From the NCBI GenBank assembly GCA_040755755.1, contig JBFLZW010000050.1:34112-98111 (forward strand): a DNA stretch of 64,000 nt, read 5' to 3'. The notes beneath the pieces are model-generated. The model was given only the letters and a program-made list of their open reading frames with translations, had not been told where the DNA came from and made no database searches. This document shows, in pieces, positions 26,541 to 34,792 of the stretch; positions within the stretch are counted from its first letter, which is position 1, and each line of letters starts with the position of its first letter. Source of the stretch: a bacterium. Lineage in GTDB: Bacteria; SZUA-182; DTGQ01. The position numbers and the translations under genes were made by a program.

Positions 26541-26651
26541 ACGGGACGGTTTCCTTCCTGATATCGCCTTACGGTTATAACTTTCGAATTTTTTCCTACA
26601 CGGGCACCAGGGAAAGACGGGAGAAGTGGGGCATCGGGAAGACTTCTCCCG

Positions 26652-28532
26652 TTATTTTTGAGCGAATGCCTTGACAGCCACAGGCGCTTCTATTACCGGG
26701 ACCTTTTGGTTAGCTGGAGGAGCGTCTTTTTTATCCGGCTGGAGCTCACCCCTGACCAGTGCTTCGATCTCCGCTCCATCCAGCACTTCCTTTTCCAGCA
26801 GGGCGAGGGCCAGGCTGTTCAGTTGGCTCAGGTAGGTTGTCAGAATTGTCTTGGCCAGGTTATAATTCTCGTTCACAATTCTCTTAATCTCCTGATCGAT
26901 CAGAATGGCGGTATCCTCGCTGTAGTCCCGGTGCTGAGCAAATTCCCGGCCAAGGAAAATCTGCTCTTCCTTCTTTCCGAACGAAAGAGGGCCGAGTTTG
27001 TCGCTCATTCCCCACTCGCAGACCATTTTTCTGGCCAGTTCCGTAGCCCGCTCGATATCGTTGCCCGACCCGGTGCTCAGGCTGTTCAGGACGATCTCTT
27101 CAGCCGCCCTGCCGCCCAGCAGAATGGCAATGTTCTTGAGCAGGTAGTCCGACGAATAGTTATGCTTTTCATCAAGCGGAAGCTGCTGCGTCAGGCCCAT
27201 GGCCCGGCCACGGGGGATGATGGTCACCTTGTGAATCGGGTCTGTTCCCGGCAGCATCATGGCCACCAGAGCATGGCCGGATTCGTGGTAGGCAGTGATC
27301 TTCTTCTCCTCGTCGCTGATGATCATGCTCTTTCGTTCCTTGCCCATCATGACCTTGTCCTTGGCTGCCTCGAAGTCTTCCATGGCCACTTTATCCTTGC
27401 CCTTTCTGGCCGCCAGAAGGGCCGCCTCATTGACCAGGTTGGCCAGGTCAGCACCGGAAAACCCGGGGGTTCCGCGGGAGAGTACCTTCAAATCGACATC
27501 GGCGGTCAGGGGCACGTTTTTGACATGAACTCTCAGAATGCCCTCACGCCCCTTGATATCCGGACGGGAAACCACTACCTGCCGGTCGAACCTGCCGGGC
27601 CGCAGGAGTGCCGGATCGAGAACATCCGGCCTGTTGGTGGCAGCCACGATAATAACCCCTTCATTGGATTCAAAGCCATCCAGCTCGACCAGCAGTTGGT
27701 TGAGGGTCTGCTCCCGCTCGTCATGACCGCCGCCGAGCCCTGCGCCACGGTGACGGCCTACGGCATCGATCTCATCCACGAAAATGATGCAGGGGGCATT
27801 CTTTTTCCCCTGCTCGAACAGATCACGCACCCGGGAGGCACCGACACCGACAAACATTTCCACAAAATCGGAGCCGCTGATGCTGAAGAAGGGCACATCC
27901 GCCTCTCCGGCGATAGCCCGGGCCAGCAGGGTCTTTCCGGTCCCCGGAGGCCCCATGAGCAGCACTCCCTTGGGGATTTTTCCTCCCAGTCTCTGGAATT
28001 TTTGCGGATCACGTAAAAATTCGATGATTTCCTGCAGCTCGTCCCTGGCCTCATCAATGCCCGCCACGTTTTCAAAGGTAACTTTCTGCTTGGGATTGGA
28101 GAGCATCTTGGCCTTGCTCTTGCCAAAGGAAAGCGCTTTGGCCCCTCCTCCCTGCATCTGCCGCATCAGATATATCCAGATGGCAATAATCAGGATCAGG
28201 GGAAACCAGGAAATAAAGAGATTGGTAAACCAGGAATTTTCATCCACGGGTTTAGCTTCGATCCGGATGTTCTTGGTCCGCAGGGTCTTGATCAGGTCTG
28301 GATCGTTGGGAGAAAAGGTCTTGAATCGGCTGTTATCCTGATAAGTGCCCTGAATGTCATTACCCTTGATGATAATTTCCGCTACATTCCCCTTTTGGAC
28401 TTCCTCCATGAACTCGCTGAAAATAATTTTTTTAACCTGCGACCTTGGAGTATTAAAGAGGTTGAAGAGCAGAATCAGGACCAATCCCATGACCAGCCAC
28501 AGGGCTAAATTTTTATAGAATGAATTATTCAA
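26652..28532 (-). CDS. ftsH: FtsH, membrane-bound ATP-dependent zinc protease
   Basis: 626 residues from TTG 28532, which has GGAGG seven bases upstream and gives the family start ([16 protein letters not shown]). Another TTG at 28565 has no ribosome site. It has two membrane helices (residues ~9-25 and ~100-118) flanking a short periplasmic domain, then the AAA module with Walker A GPPGTGKT (~192-199), Walker [12 protein letters not shown] and second region of homology [20 protein letters not shown]. The protease carries zinc-binding HESGH (~415-419) and downstream conserved acidic residues. It degrades misfolded membrane proteins and regulators. Normal length. Confidence 0.97.
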   Translation of the reverse strand: MNNSFYKNLALWLVMGLVLILLFNLFNTPRSQVKKIIFSEFMEEVQKGNVAEIIIKGNDIQGTYQDNSRFKTFSPNDPDLIKTLRTKNIRIEAKPVDENSWFTNLFISWFPLILIIAIWIYLMRQMQGGGAKALSFGKSKAKMLSNPKQKVTFENVAGIDEARDELQEIIEFLRDPQKFQRLGGKIPKGVLLMGPPGTGKTLLARAIAGEADVPFFSISGSDFVEMFVGVGASRVRDLFEQGKKNAPCIIFVDEIDAVGRHRGAGLGGGHDEREQTLNQLLVELDGFESNEGVIIVAATNRPDVLDPALLRPGRFDRQVVVSRPDIKGREGILRVHVKNVPLTADVDLKVLSRGTPGFSGADLANLVNEAALLAARKGKDKVAMEDFEAAKDKVMMGKERKSMIISDEEKKITAYHESGHALVAMMLPGTDPIHKVTIIPRGRAMGLTQQLPLDEKHNYSSDYLLKNIAILLGGRAAEEIVLNSLSTGSGNDIERATELARKMVCEWGMSDKLGPLSFGKKEEQIFLGREFAQHRDYSEDTAILIDQEIKRIVNENYNLAKTILTTYLSQLNSLALALLEKEVLDGAEIEALVRGELQPDKKDAPPANQKVPVIEAPVAVKAFAQK

Positions 28533-28741
28533 AATCTTGCCTCCACGAAGCGAATATTTATACAAGCCAGCTATTTGATATCTATATTTATATACTAAAT
28601 ATATAGTAAGCCTTGTTAATCATAGCACAATATTCCCCCCATTACAACAGACAAACGGGTGAATTTGACTCAAACTATACGGGAATTTTCCATTTTTATT
28701 CATACGGAGCTTCAGCCAGACAGTGCTGTCTGCCTCAGGCC

Positions 28742-30217
28742 TTACTCCGTTGCAAGCCGAAGGACGCGCTCCGTTTTTTCTGTTATCTTGAACGGCTCGG
28801 CGATCCGCCTCCCGAAAACCCAGACCACCTCCTGGCCGAAAGCCACGACAGGGATTTTTTCTCTTTCCGGCCTGGGAATTTTGGCATCAATAAAAAAATT
28901 TTTCAGCTTCTTATGTCCCGGCCCTCCCAGCGGATGGAAACGGTCACCCGCCTGACGCTTGCGGATAACCAGCGGAAGAGGCAGGGTATCAAAATCCAGA
29001 CAGGCTTTTTCAGCCTTGCATTGAGAGCCATGCCTTCCGCTATCCATAACCTCCGTAACCTCTGGTGAGATAGCCTCTGCCGGAACAGCCCCGGCTGGAA
29101 GAATCTCAGCAGAAATCGAAAGATTCAGTTCCGGAATCAGGGTGTTTCCGGGAATATTCATCTGATGGCAGAAATCTGCCTGCGGCAGGGTTTCGAACTG
29201 CTCCTGCCTCCCTTCAATCCAAAAGCTCTTCCCGTGTCTTCGGATGCGCAGGTCCCGGCCAAGGTGCATCACTCCTTCCGCCCTGCCCTCCTTGAGCCAT
29301 TGAAGCACAGCAGACACTTTGAGAAATCCTGTCTTGTAGGGGCTCGAACCTGCCTGCTGGACCGCTTCGCGCAAGGTCTCCCGCTGGAGGGCGAGGGGAG
29401 CGGCCAAAAACGGGTCCAGAGCAAAGCGCATCCTCTGCTCCCCGGCCTCTTCGAGGCACTGCCCCAGGTGCTCCTTGACCAGTCTGGATATCCACTCTTG
29501 CTCTTCCCCCAGAATGGATGCGGTCTGGTGCAGGGTCACGAGGATCTGAGGATTGTATTCCCTGCTCAGCAGGGGGATCAGGTGCAGACGGATTCGGTTT
29601 CGCAGGCAGTTAAGCTCCCGGTTGGTTGAATCCAGGCAAAAAGGTAATTTCTGTTCATCCAGAAAGTCCAGTATTTCCCGGCGAAAAACATCCAGCAGCG
29701 GTCGAATCAAAGGGATTTCCTCATCCCGTCTGGGCCGCATGGCTGCAAGGCCATCCAGTCCCGCTCCCCGGAAAAGGCGCATCAGGAGAGTTTCTGCCTG
29801 ATCATCAGCCGTATGCCCCAGGGCAATCCTGGTGGCCCCGATATCCCTGCCCGTCTCCCTGAAAAACCGATACCTGGCTTCCCTGGCTGCCTCCTCCAGG
29901 GACAGGCCCCTCGTTCTGCTGAGCCGGGGCACGTCCACATGGCGGACAAAGCATTCCAGGCCCAGTTCCTTCCCAAGATGCTGAACAAATCTCGCCTGCT
30001 CTCGTGATTCCTCTCCCCTGATTCCGTGCTCCAGGTGTGCCAGTGCCAGTCTCAGGCTATATTCTTCCCGCAGCTCAAGCAGAAGGTAGAGAAGGGCAAC
30101 CGAATCCGGTCCTCCGGAAATGCCGATAAGCACGCTGTCACTTTGTTTCAGGAGTGCATGCTTTTCGGAGAATTTCCGAATGCGCTGCACGAGATGATAT
30201 TTTATCCTTCCATTCAT
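28742..30217 (-). CDS. tilS: tRNA(Ile)-lysidine synthetase
   Basis: 491 residues. The N-terminal PP-loop ATPase has LIGISGGPDSVALLYLLLEL (SGGxDS) at residue ~31, then AHLEHGIRGEESREQARFV and RIALGHTADDQAETLLMRLFRGAGLDGL. The C-terminal TilS domain ends with RKRQAGDRFHPLGGPGHKKLKNFFIDAKIPRPERE. It converts C34 of the CAU-anticodon tRNA-Ile to lysidine so that AUA is read as Ile. The adjacent ftsH is the usual partner. 28533-28741 between them is AT-rich and should hold the ftsH promoter. Confidence 0.95.
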   Translation of the reverse strand: MNGRIKYHLVQRIRKFSEKHALLKQSDSVLIGISGGPDSVALLYLLLELREEYSLRLALAHLEHGIRGEESREQARFVQHLGKELGLECFVRHVDVPRLSRTRGLSLEEAAREARYRFFRETGRDIGATRIALGHTADDQAETLLMRLFRGAGLDGLAAMRPRRDEEIPLIRPLLDVFRREILDFLDEQKLPFCLDSTNRELNCLRNRIRLHLIPLLSREYNPQILVTLHQTASILGEEQEWISRLVKEHLGQCLEEAGEQRMRFALDPFLAAPLALQRETLREAVQQAGSSPYKTGFLKVSAVLQWLKEGRAEGVMHLGRDLRIRRHGKSFWIEGRQEQFETLPQADFCHQMNIPGNTLIPELNLSISAEILPAGAVPAEAISPEVTEVMDSGRHGSQCKAEKACLDFDTLPLPLVIRKRQAGDRFHPLGGPGHKKLKNFFIDAKIPRPEREKIPVVAFGQEVVWVFGRRIAEPFKITEKTERVLRLATE

Positions 30218-30268
30218 CTTTTTCGACTCAAACTGCTTTTTTCATCAATGAGTGAAAAATAATTTTGA

Positions 30269-30366
30269 GGAGTCAGAAGTCAGGAGTCAGAAGTCAGGAG
30301 TCAGGAGTCAGAAGTCAGAATAAAAGCATTTCTCCTGGCTTTCTGGCTTCTGGCTTCTGACTCCTG
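30269..30366. repeat. Iterated GGAGTCAGAAGTCA simple repeat with inverted arm
   Basis: From 30269 the words AGTCAGAAGTCAGG and GTCAGGAGTCAG alternate to about 30319, followed by a 12-base spacer and the inverted form (CTGGCTTCTGGCTTCTGACTCCTG, in pieces, to 30366). The whole can fold as one long hairpin between the tilS start and the Nudix stop. It could end Nudix transcription. Similar simple repeats are scattered in many environmental genomes. Confidence 0.7.
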
Positions 30367-30375
30367 TTTTTCCCA

Positions 30376-30780
30376 TCAGTACCTTCTCTCAAAGTAATCA
30401 TCCAGAATATTTGCATGATCAAAGGCCATGTCCGGGGGAATCCGGTCTCGAGTGAAAATCCGTGCCTCCGCTGCATCATCCCTGCCCATCGGCTCTCCCT
30501 GCGCCGTCGCCAGATAGACTGTGGAGATGGTGCACAGGCGGGGATCTCTGCCTGGATCCGAATAGGTGTGAAACTGCCGCACCAGGTGCACATCAAGGCC
30601 GGTTTCCTCTTTGGCCTCACGGCAGGCAGCCTCCTCCAGGGATTCTCCATAATCGACAAATCCGCCGGGTATGGCCCAGCCATAGGGCGGATTCTTCCGC
30701 CGGATCAAAACAATTCCCTTTCCCTCTACCTCAATGATAATGTCAACCGTAGGCAGGGGATGCCGATATTTTTGTTCCAT
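30376..30780 (-). CDS. Nudix hydrolase
   Basis: 134 residues from ATG 30780, with AAGGAGG seven bases upstream; the open frame to 30873 has no start as good. The Nudix box [24 protein letters not shown] matches GX5EX7REUXEEXGU completely (residues ~39-62) and supplies the Mg-binding glutamates. The substrate, an X-linked nucleoside diphosphate, cannot be told; ADP-ribose or oxidised-nucleotide hydrolases have this size and the [27 protein letters not shown] start. The gene is monocistronic, ending in the simple-repeat hairpin. Confidence 0.9.
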   Translation of the reverse strand: MEQKYRHPLPTVDIIIEVEGKGIVLIRRKNPPYGWAIPGGFVDYGESLEEAACREAKEETGLDVHLVRQFHTYSDPGRDPRLCTISTVYLATAQGEPMGRDDAAEARIFTRDRIPPDMAFDHANILDDYFERRY

Positions 30781-31146
30781 ACTGTCCTCCTTCTCTCCTG
30801 AGCCCTTAGCTTTGTTTCTTCCCGGATCATCAAAGCGAATTTTTATACTCCGGCTCTCAGACTCATGCCTCACCTGCTCACATTCTCATATGCTCATATT
30901 TCAGGGTGAATATCGTATGCTGAATCTATCTCGTCTGGAAACGTCGGGAAAGAGGTGTCTCAACACTGTACTCCAGGACCAAGGGGGGAGATTGAGCGAT
31001 GTCATGGGGTCCATATTCAGGCTATCCTGGTGGGATGTTCGTATCAGATTGAAATGCGCTTACCCGCGAATTTAACCTTTTAATCTTTACAAATCTGGTA
31101 TTATAGCATATATTGAGGGAAATGGAAAGGTAAACGAAAAAGACAG

Positions 31147-31213
31147 AAAGTTCCCCATGTTCCTTTTCTCGATGAGGAGTTATGGAGGCTTTCATACAAG
31201 ATGGGGAACATCT
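31147..31213 (+). repeat. Dispersed AGATGTTCCCCAT element, short copy
   Basis: GTTCCCCATGTTCC (from 31150) and GATGGGGAACATCT (31200-31213) are inverted ends around GATGAGGAGTTATGGAGG. It lacks the C/G-rich middle seen in the longer copies at 36.2, 40.8 and 57.9 kb. The surrounding 30874-31403 contains no recognisable gene. Confidence 0.55.
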
Positions 31214-31403
31214 GAAAAAGAGAAGAGCATGACAAGTACGGTTTCGTTCTTGATGGTGGATTATCTGCCTGTGAGGAGTAAATGATTTTTGTTGAAGGGC
31301 GTCGAAGCGGATTGATGAAGTGTAAGGAATTGGGATGGACACCACATTGGTTATTGGAAAACTTACCATCAGAAATCGAAGGAGAAAGGAAAGAGATAAT
31401 CCC

Positions 31404-31787
31404 ATGGATTCCCCAAAAAAAACACCTAATATATTAATTGTGGATGACGACGAGGAACTGTGCAATATTTATAAAGAGGCCTTGGAAGATGAGGGATACG
31501 GAATTGCCACTGCCCAAAATGGCAAGCAGGCTCTGGCCAAGATGAAGGAAGAGCATTTCGATCTGATTATCGCAGATAAAAACATGCCACAGATGGGAGG
31601 TGCCAGGCTGCTGAAGGCAATTCGGAAGAAAGACCCGATTGTGAAAATCGTCCTGATTACCGGTTTCGGAGGGCAAAAGTCATACCTTGATGCCATGGAA
31701 CGGGGTGCGGATGAATTTCTGAATAAGCCTTTTCACGTCGCGGAGCTCAAGAAGTTTGTCTCAAACATGCTGAGTCAGACCTCCTGA
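31404..31787 (+). CDS. Single-domain response regulator (CheY-like receiver)
   Basis: 127 residues forming one receiver domain and nothing else. NILIVDDDEELCNIYKEALEDEG has the acidic triad, FDLIIADKNMPQMGG the phospho-acceptor Asp (in ADKN), KIVLITGFGG the Thr and ADEFLNKPF the Lys. No output domain is present, so it must act by binding a partner or in a phosphorelay; the hybrid kinase at 5.4 kb is a possible but unproven source. ATG 31404 is the family-like start; ATG 31335 in the same frame has an AAGGAATTGGG site and would add 23 basic residues, so the start is open. Confidence 0.88.
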   Translation: MDSPKKTPNILIVDDDEELCNIYKEALEDEGYGIATAQNGKQALAKMKEEHFDLIIADKNMPQMGGARLLKAIRKKDPIVKIVLITGFGGQKSYLDAMERGADEFLNKPFHVAELKKFVSNMLSQTS

Positions 31788-32459
31788 GACATTCACCTCA
31801 GACCTCGTAAGAGCTTGTCCCTGGGGCAAGTAATTTCGCTTGCAGAGGGGGATCTGAAAATCCACCCCTAAGTAGTTGAAAGCATCTTTATCCCCCTTTA
31901 TGCCTTTACCCCTTTGTGTCTGCCTGAACAGTAACCAAAAATCAAACTAATATGGCTTGATGCAGGGAATCTGACGACATGCAGACGACATGCAGAGGTC
32001 TTTACAGAAAAAAAAGCCAGTGTGTTGATCTCCACACACTTGGCTTTATCCATTCCGGAAATAAGAGAACAACTGTCAGGTTTAAAAATTAAGAATATCC
32101 CTCCCCAGCATTCAATTCTCCTCATATTTTCCTCTATATTTTCCCCTCCCTCCTGCTCGATATTTTTTCTTAGGAATAATTTATGCTAGAGAAAACGCTA
32201 TGACATGAGCTTACGGTGGATGAGGTTTTTTCAACCTCATAATATCAAGCGGTTAATTGGATTTTTTACCTGAATTCTGTAGAAGAAGCAGTGGGAAAAT
32301 TATGGTTTTCCCCTGATATTTTTTCACTCTCCAGCACTGATTGTTTTTTCACTCCCAGCATTGTAGGGATATATCCCGTGAAGGGAAGAGTTACTTGAGG
32401 TCAATATTTTACGAGAGGGGATTTGATTTACCTGAAATCAAGGATCAAGGGAGGAAGCA
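31788..32459. other. Long intergenic leader before the N-acyltransferase gene
   Basis: No gene recognised in about 670 bp. It contains a perfect hairpin ATGAGGTT/AACCTCAT (32220-32240, five-base loop). It also contains two direct copies of a TTTTTTCACTC(T)CCAGCA word (about 32321-32361). Both could be regulatory. The last 25 bases hold the GGGAGGAAG ribosome site of the next gene. Confidence 0.45.
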
Positions 32460-33266
32460 GTGGTAAGGCAATCGGTTCAAGGGGTATCTAACTTTCAGAC
32501 TAGCGACAATGGTCAGCCTTATTACCATCAGTCTCAATATGGAAAAAGTTACCCACATTTCCATCGAAGCAGGGTTTCAACCGATCTGGACATTGAAGGA
32601 AGCGTAACCGTTCGCAAGGCGGTAACCAGAGACGATTTGATGAAAGTTTTCGGTGTCAGGTGGGAGGGGTATAAAAAGTATTACAAGACTCCGGATGAAA
32701 ATATGGATCAATTCGATTTTTCACCCCATGCATCTTTACTCCTGGCTGAGGATAAAGGCCATAATGCGGTAGGAACGATAAGGATACTTGATCGCCGACA
32801 GGGAAGCGTAGAGCTTGACAAGTTTATCGACCTTGACGCTATCCTTCCATCGGAGAAAAAAACCAGTGTTATTGAAGCCACCCGCTTTTCCATTCCAAGC
32901 CATCCGGAATCCAAAATGATTAAGATGCTGCTCTGGAAAGCACTCGTGCTCTATTGTCAAATAAACCATATCGATACTATTGTCATGTCGGCACGGCCTG
33001 CCGCTGCCCGTTCATATCGGTGTCTGCTTTTTGAAAATGTCGGCCCTCTGGGGGTGTATAAACACGGATTGCTGGGAGATTTGGAACATCAGACGTATAT
33101 ATGCACTATTTCTGAAAGGAAATCTATCCTTAAGCAGAGGCACTGGCCGCTCTATCACTTTTTTTTCGTCAAGGCTCATTCCGGCATCAATACCGATTAT
33201 TTCATGCCTTATGATCCGGAGACTGAATATCAGGATCAGTGCATGAAAAATTGGAGTTATGTGTAA
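32460..33266 (+). CDS. GNAT-fold N-acyl amino acid synthase-like protein (FeeM/LuxI-related)
   Basis: 268 residues from GTG 32460, which follows GGGAGGAAGCA. After a polar N-terminal tail of about 45 residues comes a domain like the FeeM catalytic core: VTVRKAVTRDDLMKVFGVRWEGYKKYY, then FDFSPHASLLLAEDKGHNAVGTIRILD, then SVIEATRFSIPSHPES and a helix-rich C-terminus. FeeM-type enzymes transfer a fatty acyl group from acyl carrier protein to an amino acid and share the fold of LuxI autoinducer synthases. Its position just before ketosynthase and ACP genes fits a role in using ACP-bound acyl chains. Substrate is unknown; assignment to the GNAT superfamily is firmer than to FeeM. Confidence 0.6.
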   Translation: MVRQSVQGVSNFQTSDNGQPYYHQSQYGKSYPHFHRSRVSTDLDIEGSVTVRKAVTRDDLMKVFGVRWEGYKKYYKTPDENMDQFDFSPHASLLLAEDKGHNAVGTIRILDRRQGSVELDKFIDLDAILPSEKKTSVIEATRFSIPSHPESKMIKMLLWKALVLYCQINHIDTIVMSARPAAARSYRCLLFENVGPLGVYKHGLLGDLEHQTYICTISERKSILKQRHWPLYHFFFVKAHSGINTDYFMPYDPETEYQDQCMKNWSYV

Positions 33267-33422
33267 TGGGCAGTTGTGCTGTATTATCCAAGCTGTTTTT
33301 TTATCTTGTCCTGGCATCAACTTTGCAAAATAATCTTGTGCTTACGATTAATTACTAGATTGCTATAATCATGCAATTTATTATTTTTTAACTGTAATTA
33401 ATAAGAAGGCAAGGAAGTAACC

Positions 33423-34778
33423 ATGAGGATGTTCAGTGGAGGCAGCGAAGATAAGGACGAAAAGCAGGAGCCGGAATCCGGGCAGGGAGCAGCCGGGAAG
33501 AAGGGTGCGGATATTGCCATAATCGGCATTGCCTGCCGGTTTCCGGGGGCTCAGGATTACCGGGAGTTTGCTGATAACCTGTTCAAAGGGGTCAATTCGA
33601 TCCGGGAGATCCCTTCTTCCCGCTGGGATACCCAAAAATATTACTCCCCTGATTTTAATAAGCCCAACACCAGCATCAGCAAGTGGTGCGGCCTTATCGA
33701 TGGGATAGATCAATTCGACAACCAATTTTTTAGCATTTCTGCGCGGGAAGCGAATTATATGGACCCGCAGCAGCGGCTTCTCCTGGAAGAAACATGGCAT
33801 TGCATCGAAGATTCGGGAGTCTCCTTAAAAAATCTCCAGAGGAAAATTACCTCCGTGTACATCGGGGTAATGGCCATCGATTACCACCAGGAAGCCTCGC
33901 ATCCGGATATAATAACTGACAGCTATGCCTGCCTGGGAAACTATGAGTGCATCTTGGCCAACAGAATTTCTTATGCTTTCGGACTTCAGGGCGCCAGCAT
34001 GTCGATTGATGCAGCCTGCGCCTCTTCTCTGGTAGCCATGCACCAGGCCAAAAATTCCCTCCTGTTGCGAGAGAGTGATTATGCCCTGGCCGGTGGGGTC
34101 TCCCTGGATTTTCACCCCTGGAAATATATTTCCTTTTCCAAGTCCCGGACGCTGAGCCCGGACGGGCAGTGCAAGACCTTTGATCGGGAAGCCAATGGCT
34201 ATGTGCCGGGAGAAGGGGTGGGGATACTGCTCCTGCAGCGGCTGGAAGATGCTCTTGCTGAAGGTAATCGTATCTACGGGATCATCAAAGGATCGGCGGT
34301 AAATCATGGAGGAAAAACCCTGTCGATTACCGCTCCACGGGTGGAATCGCAAAAGGATGTAATTATGCGCGCTTACCGTGATGCGAACCTGAGCCCTGAC
34401 ACCATAACCTATATTGAGGCTCATGGAACAGGGACCTCTCTGGGCGATCCTATCGAGGTAGAATCCCTGACTCAGGCATTTCAGGAGTATACTCAGGATG
34501 TGCAATTTTGCAGGATCGGTTCGGTCAAAACGAACATTGGCCATCTCGAGGCCGCTGCCGGGGTTGCAGGTGTTATCAAGGTATTACTGATGATGCGCCA
34601 TCGCACAGTGCCCAAGAGCTTGAATATCAAAAAATTAAACCCGATCATCAACTTCAGGGGTTCACCGTTCGTGGTAGCCACTGAACCGGGTGACTGGCAG
34701 GCACGGAACCCTGAATTACCTCTGCGTGCCGGGGTAAGCTCATTCGGGTTTGGCGGCACGACAAAAGATCAAGGATAA
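33423..34778 (+). CDS. Polyketide ketosynthase, lone domain cut off at its C-terminal end
   Basis: 451 residues from ATG 33423 with AAGGAAG just upstream. A charged 30-residue tail precedes a complete type I KS: IAIIGIACRFPGA, active-site Cys199 in DAACASS, His334 in EAHGTGT and His374 in NIGHLE, at the normal spacing, with GVSSFGFGGT at the end. The usual next residues (N-A-H) and everything that follows in a PKS module are missing: after GGT the frame runs TKDQG and stops. The following KR-ACP gene is in another frame. This KS is similar in type to trans-AT/hybrid PKS ketosynthases. It could still act alone, but the abrupt end suggests a deletion in a larger synthase gene. Confidence 0.88.
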   Translation: MRMFSGGSEDKDEKQEPESGQGAAGKKGADIAIIGIACRFPGAQDYREFADNLFKGVNSIREIPSSRWDTQKYYSPDFNKPNTSISKWCGLIDGIDQFDNQFFSISAREANYMDPQQRLLLEETWHCIEDSGVSLKNLQRKITSVYIGVMAIDYHQEASHPDIITDSYACLGNYECILANRISYAFGLQGASMSIDAACASSLVAMHQAKNSLLLRESDYALAGGVSLDFHPWKYISFSKSRTLSPDGQCKTFDREANGYVPGEGVGILLLQRLEDALAEGNRIYGIIKGSAVNHGGKTLSITAPRVESQKDVIMRAYRDANLSPDTITYIEAHGTGTSLGDPIEVESLTQAFQEYTQDVQFCRIGSVKTNIGHLEAAAGVAGVIKVLLMMRHRTVPKSLNIKKLNPIINFRGSPFVVATEPGDWQARNPELPLRAGVSSFGFGGTTKDQG

Positions 34779-34792
34779 GATCAAAATAGTGC

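Noticed and set aside
26658..28016. 452-codon open frame on the plus strand opposite ftsH
   Set aside because: It is antisense to the conserved AAA and protease domains of FtsH and shows no recognisable protein features.
30269..30366. CRISPR array from the GGAGTCAGAAGTCA iterations
   Set aside because: The unit is 7-14 bp, has no unique spacers and folds back on itself; no cas genes are present.
33423..34778. Ketosynthase as FabF/FabB of fatty-acid synthesis
   Set aside because: The DAACASS, EAHGTGT and GFGGT motifs, the N-terminal tail and the neighbours are PKS-type; FabF has a different active-site context.
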